Shown here: positions 8,209 to 14,786 of the stretch, piece after piece | Numbering within the stretch: position 1 is the stretch's first letter | Layout of the letters: the number at the start of each line of letters is the position of its first letter | NCBI GenBank assembly: GCA_947178455.1 | Contig: CAMWYI010000014.1 | Location: forward strand, 1-19,894 | Length of the DNA: 19,894 bases | Direction of reading: 5' to 3' | Source of the DNA: an uncultured Alistipes sp. | GTDB lineage: Bacteria > Bacteroidota > Bacteroidia > Bacteroidales > Rikenellaceae | Notes under the pieces: generated by a model | The model's input: only the letters and a program-made list of their open reading frames with translations | Database searches by the model: none | What the model was told of the DNA's origin: nothing | Position numbers and translations under genes: made by a program

Positions 8209-9747
8209 ATGAAAGCGACGACCCTTCTGCCTTTGCTCGGAGCGGCGGGCCTCACCCCGCTGACGGCGGCCGCACAACAGGCCTCGCCCAACGTCATCTA
8301 TGTCTTCCCCGACCAGATGCGCGGTGCGGCCATGCACTTTTGGGACACGCCGCCCTACAACCGCCACACCCGCGTATGCGCCGACCCCGTGCACACGCCC
8401 AACCTCGACCGGTTCGCCGACGAGGCGGTCGTGTTGAGCGAGGCATGCAGCACGTGTCCGGTCAGCAGTCCGCATCGCGGCATGCTGTTGTCGGGCATGT
8501 TCCCCGAACGCAACGGCGTCACGCTCAACTGCATGAACGCCCGTCCCGAAAGCACGCTTTCGCCCGATGCGGAGTGCATCGGCGACGTATTCTCGGCCGC
8601 CGGTTACAACTGCGCCTACATCGGCAAACTGCACGTCGATTTTCCGACCCGCAACAATCCGCAGCGTCCGGGCACCTACGTCGTCGACGAAGAGGAGGTG
8701 TGGGATGCCTACACGCCGCCCGAACGCCGGCACGGATTCGACTATTGGTACTCCTACGGCACCTACGACGTACACAAACACCCCCACTATTGGGATACGC
8801 GCGGCGACCGGCACGAAATAGCGGAGTGGTCGCCCAAGCACGAAGTCGACAAGGCCATCGCCTATTTGGACAACGAGGAGGGGGTGCGCGACCCGTCGAA
8901 ACCGTTTTTCATGATGATTTCGATGAATCCGCCCCACTCGCCCTACCGTTCGACGCAGGACTGCATGGAGGAGGACTACGCCCGCTACTGCGACCGCTCG
9001 CTCGGCGAGCTGCTGGTGCGCCCCAATGCCGATACGCTGATGCAAAAGGCCCCGTGCGCCGCTTACTATTTCGCTTCGGTGACGGGCGTCGACCGCGAGT
9101 TCGGTCGGCTGCTGGACGCGCTGAAAGCACGCGGGCTGGACAGCAATACGATTGTCGTTTTCTCGGCCGACCACGGCGAAACGATGTGCAGCCACTCGCT
9201 CAACGACCCCAAGAACAGTATCTATCGCGAATCGTTCAACGTGCCGTTCTTGGTCCGTTATCCGGGCGTGCTGCAACACCGCGTGGACGACCTGCTGCTT
9301 TCATCGACCGACATCATGCCCACCGTGTTGAGTCTGGCGGGTTTGGCCGACCGGATTCCGGCATCGGTCGAGGGACGCGACCTCTCGGCCGCCTTGCGCA
9401 ACGAATGCAAAGCCCTGCGTCCGACCTCTGCGCTCTACATCCGCAACCTCAACGGACGCCGCGACAGCGAAAAAATGGTGCGCGGCATCTTCCCCGAAGC
9501 ACGCGGCATCAAGACGCACCGCTACACCATGGAACTGGTCATCGACCGCAAACGGCGGCTGAAACAGGCGGTGATTTTCGACGACCGCAAAGACCCCTAT
9601 CAGATGCACCCGCTGACGGCGGCCGACCACCCGAAACTCTATGCGGAGTTGTGCCGCGAACTGGCGGCCGAACTGCGGCGGAGCAACGACATCTGGTACC
9701 GCGAACGGATTTTGGACGGGACGATACCCTATGCGGCAGCGGAATAA
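8209..9747 (+). CDS. Ser-type family S1 sulfatase
   Basis: A 512-residue secreted sulfatase, probably removing O-sulfate from glycosaminoglycan oligosaccharides. A type I signal peptide (residues 1 to about 22) puts it in the periplasm. The formylglycine signature (C/S-x-P-x-R) reads SSPHRGMLLSG, with S86 as the residue to be converted. This is therefore the Ser type, matured in Bacteroidota by a radical-SAM anSME, and part of an anSME gene lies at the right end of this window. Other S1 residues seen: D35-Q36 in the PDQ metal site, K140 and H142 in GKLHVD, and D321-H322 in SADHGE. The position desulfated (4-O, 6-O or 2-O) cannot be told here. ATG 8209 was chosen over an upstream in-frame ATG at 8131 that lies inside the PL8 gene and would bury the signal peptide. 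Confidence 0.93.
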   Translation: MKATTLLPLLGAAGLTPLTAAAQQASPNVIYVFPDQMRGAAMHFWDTPPYNRHTRVCADPVHTPNLDRFADEAVVLSEACSTCPVSSPHRGMLLSGMFPERNGVTLNCMNARPESTLSPDAECIGDVFSAAGYNCAYIGKLHVDFPTRNNPQRPGTYVVDEEEVWDAYTPPERRHGFDYWYSYGTYDVHKHPHYWDTRGDRHEIAEWSPKHEVDKAIAYLDNEEGVRDPSKPFFMMISMNPPHSPYRSTQDCMEEDYARYCDRSLGELLVRPNADTLMQKAPCAAYYFASVTGVDREFGRLLDALKARGLDSNTIVVFSADHGETMCSHSLNDPKNSIYRESFNVPFLVRYPGVLQHRVDDLLLSSTDIMPTVLSLAGLADRIPASVEGRDLSAALRNECKALRPTSALYIRNLNGRRDSEKMVRGIFPEARGIKTHRYTMELVIDRKRRLKQAVIFDDRKDPYQMHPLTAADHPKLYAELCRELAAELRRSNDIWYRERILDGTIPYAAAE

Positions 9748-9793
9748 CCGCCCGCACGCCATCCCGACAACCGACGGCACCCCTCCCGACCAA

Positions 9794-9837
9794 TTAATAA
9801 AACACCTAAAACTAATTTAATAAAAACCTAAAAAAAC
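9794..9837 (+). repeat. A/T-rich leader with imperfect tandem repeat
   Basis: In the 91-bp gap between the sulfatase and the next gene, TTAATAAAA followed by CCTAAAA occurs twice (9794-9811 and 9817-9833), 23 bp apart, directly before the ATG. No TAnnTTTG element is seen in the gap, so it looks like an A-rich translation-enhancing leader or mRNA processing site rather than a promoter. The remaining bases, 9748-9790, show nothing recognisable. Confidence 0.45.
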
Positions 9838-9838
9838 G

Positions 9839-12328
9839 ATGAAACGGATTTACGCATTGATACTCGCGCTGTGTTGCTTGCAGCCGAGTTGCGGAGAGGA
9901 TCTCGACGAGATCCGCGCGGATGCCGAAGCGCTTGCACAGCGCGTCGCCGCGCTGGAAAACGACGTCGCGAAACTCAATCAGGAAATCGGCAACCTGCAC
10001 ACGCTGATGCAGGGCAAAGCGGTCATCGTGGGATTCACGCCCATGCCCGAAAATGCCGGTTATCGGCTCGAATTAAGCGACGGCAAGACCATTACCGTTT
10101 GGAACGGTCAGGAAATCCTGCACGCCCAGCCCATTTACGGCGTCGATGCCGACGGCAACTGGATTTACAGCACCGACGGCGGTAAGACGTTCAAGCCGGT
10201 GACGGATGCCGACGGCAATCCGATGCGCATCGCTCCGGCCGACGGCGAGACGGGCGACGCGGGAGCCGACGGCGCGACACCGCAAGTGAAAATCGACGCG
10301 CGCGGCTACTGGATGGTATCGCTCGACGGCGGCAAGACTTACGAGTACCTGCTCGACGAAAACGGCAAGATGATGAACGCCACCAGCAGTTCGTCGGGGT
10401 ACAGCGGTTTCTTCTCGAAAGTCGAGTTCGACAAGGCGACCAACACGATCGTGCTGACCCCCAAATCGGGCGGCAGCGAAATCCGGCTTCCCGTGACCGA
10501 TGACTTCGCGTTGACGATTGCACACGACAACGCCGTCGAGTACTTCATGGCGGGCGAAAAACGCACGTTCGCCGTCGAACAAAAAGGCGTTGCCGAAGCG
10601 ACCCTCATGGTTCCGACGGGCTGGACGGCCATTCTGAAAGAGACCAAGTTGGAGGTAACGGCCCCGAACGCCGATTCGGCAGGCGAAATCAAAATCGCGA
10701 TCGTTTCGGACAAACACTACATGCGCATCGTCTCGATGGGCGTGAGCAGTTCCGCGCAAGGCACGCTCGCATGGCGCGAGTTCTGCGACGGAAGTGCCGA
10801 CAACGTGCTGCTCGACTTCTCCTATGCCGGTTACAAGCACGGCGAGGTGGCTCCGCCCGATGTTTCGACGCTGGGCTACACGACCTACGATGTCACCAAG
10901 TACGGTGCTATTGCGAACGACGGCAAATCCGACCGTGCGGCATTCATCAAGACAATCGAAGCCGCTTTGGGCGGTACGATCGACAAAGCCAAAGCGAGTG
11001 CCAAAGCCATTATCTACTTCCCCGAAGGCGAGTTCGATCTGCACGCATTGTCGGACGACCCGACTGGCGGATACAGCTCGGATATAATTATCAAAATGGG
11101 CGACTTCGTGCTGAAAGGTGCAGGCCGCGACAAGACCACCATTCTGATGTCGGCCCCCAACACCACCGCAACGCCCCAAAACATGTGGACTTCGCCCGTG
11201 ATGCTCAACATCAAGCACAATTCGGGTCTGGCCGACCCCACCACCGTAACGGCCGATGCAGCCAAAGGAACATTCGCCGTCGAAGTGGCTTCGGCCAGCG
11301 GGTTGAAAGCCGGCGAGTGGGTCGCTCTGACGCTGACAAACAACGACCCCGCACTGGTGCAGCAGGAACTGGGCAAAGAGCGTTACGACAACATCAACAA
11401 ACCCGACTTCCAAATCATCAAGGAGGGTATCACAATCACCGACCTCCACCAAATCAAGTCCGTCAGCGGCAATACGATCACGTTCACCGAACCGCTGATG
11501 CACGCCGTCGAGGAGAAGTGGGGCTGGAAAATCCAGAAATACAACCACTACGAAAACGTCGGCGTCGAGGACATCACCTTCAAGGGCGACGCCAAAGCCG
11601 ACTTCAAACACCACGCCTCGTGGAACGATGACGGCGGTTACAAACCTATCAATCTGATGCGTCTGACCAACTCGTGGATGCGCCGCGTACGGTTCGAGAG
11701 CGTCAGCGAATGTTCGTCCATCGTTTCGTGCGCCAATGTGTCGGTCTACGACGTCGAAATCACGGGCAAACGCGGCCATGCGGCCATTCGTTCGCAGGCT
11801 TCGTCGCGCGTATTCATCGGCAAGGTCACGGACAAGAGCACCGGCCCGTCCGCTGACAACGCTTCGTACATCATCGACGGTGCCGGACAATACCACGCCG
11901 TCGGCGTATCGAAACAGTCGATGGGTGCCGTGCTGTGGCGCAACACATGGGGCAAGGACAGCAACTTCGAGTCGCACGCCACCCAACCGCGCGCCACGCT
12001 CATCGACTGCTGCACAGGCGCATTCCTCAAATCGCGTCAGGGCGGCGACGCGAACCAGATGCCCAACCACTTGGACGACCTGACCATTTGGAACTTCGTC
12101 GAAACCGTCCCCGAGAGCGAAAAGATCAACTGGTGGGATTTCAAAAATAAATGGTGGAAATTCATGCCGCCCACGATTGTCGGCTATCAAGGCAGCAATA
12201 CCTTCGACCCGACGAGCGTCAAACGCGACGACGAGCACGGCACGCCGGTCGTTCCCCAATCGCTCTACGAAGCGCAGCTCGAACGCCGTTTGGGTTCCGT
12301 ACCCGCGTGGCTGCTGGAACTCAAATAA
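9839..12328 (+). CDS. Surface lipoprotein with beta-helix, PL29/DUF4955-type lyase candidate
   Basis: 829 residues. The lipoprotein signal peptide ends at Cys18 and is followed by acidic residues (GEDLDE), as in surface-exported lipoproteins. Residues about 20-55 form a heptad coiled coil. Two strand repeats of the form W-x-x-S-x-DGGKT lie near residues 105 and 160, separated by a short collagen-like Gly linker (DGETGDAGADG), a DUF4988-like module. From about residue 347 (YDVTKYGAIANDG, then AIIYFPEGEF) the protein has the pectate-lyase-like start of a right-handed beta-helix, and the last 130 or so residues (IDCCTGAFLKSRQGGD, WWDFKNKWWKF) look like DUF4955. From recall, DUF4955 is the annotation carried by B. 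theta BT3328, founder of the PL29 chondroitin/hyaluronan lyases. The likely role is a surface endo-lyase that starts chain cutting before import; a binding-only role is possible. Confidence 0.72.
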   Translation: MKRIYALILALCCLQPSCGEDLDEIRADAEALAQRVAALENDVAKLNQEIGNLHTLMQGKAVIVGFTPMPENAGYRLELSDGKTITVWNGQEILHAQPIYGVDADGNWIYSTDGGKTFKPVTDADGNPMRIAPADGETGDAGADGATPQVKIDARGYWMVSLDGGKTYEYLLDENGKMMNATSSSSGYSGFFSKVEFDKATNTIVLTPKSGGSEIRLPVTDDFALTIAHDNAVEYFMAGEKRTFAVEQKGVAEATLMVPTGWTAILKETKLEVTAPNADSAGEIKIAIVSDKHYMRIVSMGVSSSAQGTLAWREFCDGSADNVLLDFSYAGYKHGEVAPPDVSTLGYTTYDVTKYGAIANDGKSDRAAFIKTIEAALGGTIDKAKASAKAIIYFPEGEFDLHALSDDPTGGYSSDIIIKMGDFVLKGAGRDKTTILMSAPNTTATPQNMWTSPVMLNIKHNSGLADPTTVTADAAKGTFAVEVASASGLKAGEWVALTLTNNDPALVQQELGKERYDNINKPDFQIIKEGITITDLHQIKSVSGNTITFTEPLMHAVEEKWGWKIQKYNHYENVGVEDITFKGDAKADFKHHASWNDDGGYKPINLMRLTNSWMRRVRFESVSECSSIVSCANVSVYDVEITGKRGHAAIRSQASSRVFIGKVTDKSTGPSADNASYIIDGAGQYHAVGVSKQSMGAVLWRNTWGKDSNFESHATQPRATLIDCCTGAFLKSRQGGDANQMPNHLDDLTIWNFVETVPESEKINWWDFKNKWWKFMPPTIVGYQGSNTFDPTSVKRDDEHGTPVVPQSLYEAQLERRLGSVPAWLLELK

Positions 12329-12355
12329 GTGTAACGAAAAAACCAACCACATACC

Positions 12356-14608
12356 ATGAAAACAACCTTTTTGAAAACTTTGGTTTGCGCATGCGTCGCA
12401 TTGGGTGCGGTCGCCTGCTCGGACATCGACGACCTGCGGCGCGACGTCGACGATTTGGAACATCGCGTCATCGCGCTCGAAACGCAGATTCAGCAACTGA
12501 ACAACAACGTAGCCGCGTTGCAAACCCTCCTGAACGGCACGACCATAAACAGCGTCACCGTAACGGACGGCGTTTACACCGTGACGCTCTCCAACGGCGA
12601 GGTGCTGACCCTCACGCAGGGCAGCGAGGGCGGCTACATCTACCCCAAAGTGTCTATCGACGACGAGGGTTACTGGACGATGTCGGTCGACGGCGGCCCG
12701 TTCGAGCGGATGAAAGACAGCGAGGGCCATGACATGCGCGCCGTAGCCCAAGACGGCAAGCCCGGCAACGACGGTAGCGACGGCACGACGCCGCAGTTCC
12801 AAGTCGACGGCGACAACTGCTGGCAGGTCAGCTACGACAACGGCACGACGTGGGTAGACGTCCTCAACAACAACGGCCAGAAAGTCAAGGCCGACACCTC
12901 CGCCGGAGCGCAAGACGCATTCTTCGCCGACGTAAAAGTGGAAGGCGACAAATTAGTGCTGACGCTGCTCGACGGCGGCACGGCCTACGAAATTCCGATT
13001 TATGCCGGATTCAAGTGCATCATTTCGGGTGCTTCGTCGGTGGTCGACTTCGACTACAACGCCACCAAAACATTCGACGTCGATATGGCCGGGGTCGAGA
13101 CCACGATCGTCACGGCACCCGCAGGCTGGGAGGCCGATCTCGCCGACAAAACGGGGGGGGGAACGCCTGCCTACACGCTGACGGTAGCTGCTCCGGTTTC
13201 CGCCGCTGCGAAAACCCGTGCTGCGGCCGATTCGCGTACCGACGTCAGCATCTTGGCTGTGGCATCCAACGGACTTTCGACCATCGCCAAGCTGCGCGTC
13301 AAACTGACCGGCATGGTGCTGCACAATCCCACCGTGAAGTCCATCACGGTCGATAAGGCTACGACCACCGAAAACTCGCTGACGTTCAGCGTCGTCGTGG
13401 ATGACGCCGACGGTTGGAAATACATCTGCCAGCCCACCTCCGACACGGCTCCCGACGCCGCCAAAGTCATGAAGGACGGTACGGAGGGTGCAGCAGGCGC
13501 CAACACGGTTACCGGTCTGACCAAGAACACGGCCTACACGATTTACGTCGTGGCTTACAACGGCGACACGCCGAGCCCGCTCGAAACCGAAGAGGCCCGC
13601 ACGCTCAAAGGCGTTACGGACTACTACGAGGAGGGCGTAACGCTGGGCGGCGTGACGTACGATAAAAACTCGTCCGGCGCACAGCTTATCACGGCAGCGA
13701 CGACGATTTCCGACAACGGTATCTACTTTATCGACGTAGCCGACGGCGTAGAAATTACGCTCAATGCGTTAACCACTACTGAGCTCGTATTGATAGGACG
13801 AAACAGCGACAAATGCCCGAAAGTGAAAATAGCCAGCGGCGTTATTTCGTTAGGCGACGGGCAAGGCTTTATTTTGAAAAACATCGAACTGGACATACGT
13901 ACCGCCGATAATAACACTCTGAAGCTCGCTAAGCTCGAGACCGGCACGCTTACATGCAAAAATCTGATTTTTGAGGATAGCAAAATCGAAATCGGCGAAA
14001 ACAAAAATCTCAGTTATTTCAGCAACGCCACCAGTTCAATCGAAAATATCACGATACGCAATTCCGTGTTCCACATCAACGCGACAGCCAATGCAAAAGC
14101 GACCCGTCTTATCAATTTCGGTACAAAATCCATTGCCGATAACGGTTCGGTTATATTCGAAAACAGCATCGTCTACACCAAAGATTATTGTACACACGGC
14201 ACGCTGGTACACATCAATAACACATCCCATACGATGCCGACCGTTACAATCAGTGTCAGAAATTGCTCTTTCATCAATTTCATAGGACAACCCAATGCTT
14301 ATTTCGTCTTGTCGACCATCAAAAGCGTAGACTTCTCGAAGAACATTCTTTGGGAGGGTAAGAATTACGCAAAAGAAAGCTTCACTTTCAAATTCTATCA
14401 GGAACCCGGCGGAACGCTGGAATATACGGACAACAAATGCTACGGTCTTGCAGAGAACAATGCGGGCAGTTGGAAATATACCCATCCCGATAGTGTTCCC
14501 ACAATAGACGGCCACTACACGAAAGTAGATGACCCGCTCGCATCGACGGACTTCGAGAACGGCAAATTCGTTTCGGCGGTTGCGGGCTATGGCGCGACTA
14601 TCGAATAA
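12356..14608 (+). CDS. Surface lipoprotein, coiled coil + FN3-like + beta-helix; function unknown
   Basis: 750 residues. The signal peptide ends in GAVAC (Cys21), followed by SDIDD, a typical Bacteroidota surface-export signal. A heptad coiled coil covers about 25-60. Two strand repeats (YWTMSVDGG and CWQVSYDNGTTW) flank a collagen-like linker (DGKPGNDGSDGTTPQ), the same module as in the preceding gene. An FN3-like domain spans about 323-418 (ending GLTKNTAYTIYVVAYNGD). Residues about 430-750 have short Asn/Ile/Val-rich repeats expected of a parallel beta-helix, resembling DUF4957/DUF5123 proteins of PULs. It sits where surface glycan-binding proteins are usual, so glycan binding is the first guess; catalysis is not excluded. 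A G9 tract codes G267-G269. G+C falls sharply over the beta-helix half. The gene starts 27 bp after its neighbour. Confidence 0.7.
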   Translation: MKTTFLKTLVCACVALGAVACSDIDDLRRDVDDLEHRVIALETQIQQLNNNVAALQTLLNGTTINSVTVTDGVYTVTLSNGEVLTLTQGSEGGYIYPKVSIDDEGYWTMSVDGGPFERMKDSEGHDMRAVAQDGKPGNDGSDGTTPQFQVDGDNCWQVSYDNGTTWVDVLNNNGQKVKADTSAGAQDAFFADVKVEGDKLVLTLLDGGTAYEIPIYAGFKCIISGASSVVDFDYNATKTFDVDMAGVETTIVTAPAGWEADLADKTGGGTPAYTLTVAAPVSAAAKTRAAADSRTDVSILAVASNGLSTIAKLRVKLTGMVLHNPTVKSITVDKATTTENSLTFSVVVDDADGWKYICQPTSDTAPDAAKVMKDGTEGAAGANTVTGLTKNTAYTIYVVAYNGDTPSPLETEEARTLKGVTDYYEEGVTLGGVTYDKNSSGAQLITAATTISDNGIYFIDVADGVEITLNALTTTELVLIGRNSDKCPKVKIASGVISLGDGQGFILKNIELDIRTADNNTLKLAKLETGTLTCKNLIFEDSKIEIGENKNLSYFSNATSSIENITIRNSVFHINATANAKATRLINFGTKSIADNGSVIFENSIVYTKDYCTHGTLVHINNTSHTMPTVTISVRNCSFINFIGQPNAYFVLSTIKSVDFSKNILWEGKNYAKESFTFKFYQEPGGTLEYTDNKCYGLAENNAGSWKYTHPDSVPTIDGHYTKVDDPLASTDFENGKFVSAVAGYGATIE
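13153..13161 (+). repeat. G9 homopolymer inside the second lipoprotein gene
   Basis: Nine consecutive G encode Thr266-Gly267-Gly268-Gly269 (ACG GGG GGG GGA). One G fewer brings a stop at 13179-13181; one G more brings a stop at 13354-13356. Either would leave only the N-terminal module of the lipoprotein. Confidence 0.9.
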
Positions 14609-14652
14609 CGCCGCAGCACACGAATGCTTGAATGCACGATGAGAGAGTGCGG

Positions 14653-14686
14653 CGAGGGGAGAACGACGAGTTCTCCCCTCGTTTTT
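14653..14686 (+). terminator. Intrinsic terminator of the enzyme/lipoprotein operon
   Basis: A perfect 12-bp stem, CGAGGGGAGAAC (14653-14664) with GTTCTCCCCTCG (14670-14681), a 5-nt loop GACGA and a T5 tail (14682-14686), 44 bp after the stop of the second lipoprotein gene. It separates the operon from the HTCS gene. Confidence 0.93.
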
Positions 14687-14737
14687 CACCGTGCGCAGAC
14701 GGAATGTACACCCCGAAACGATTAATCGACCCGACCT

Positions 14738-14768
14738 TTTGATTTCTCGCACAAATCCGCTATATTTG
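14738..14768 (+). promoter_or_regulatory. Consensus Bacteroidota promoter of the HTCS gene
   Basis: TTTG at 14738-14741, 19 bp, then TATATTTG at 14761-14768: both elements match the -33 TTTG / -7 TAnnTTTG consensus with standard spacing. Transcription would start near 14773, leaving about 14 nt before the ATG at 14787 and almost none before the alternative ATG at 14775. Confidence 0.8.
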
Positions 14769-14786
14769 TTGATAATGTATGCGCCC

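Noticed and set aside
5196..8297. A 1033-codon open frame on the minus strand opposite PL8
   Set aside because: Low-complexity Arg/Val/Gly-rich product and no recognisable motif. The plus strand has a signal peptide and lyase active-site motifs.
10073..12913. A 946-codon open frame on the minus strand spanning two lipoprotein genes
   Set aside because: It runs across the stop and start of two well-supported plus-strand genes and has no domain or leader of its own.
14705..14711. TGTACAC upstream of the HTCS promoter as an autoregulatory site
   Set aside because: A single short partial match to the TGTACGC heptamer with no second copy at 21 bp; too weak to claim.
14691..14786. Upstream start for the HTCS inside the terminator/promoter gap
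   Set aside because: The extension would cover the consensus promoter and is not hydrophobic. The signal peptide begins at MKRLVF, 14787.
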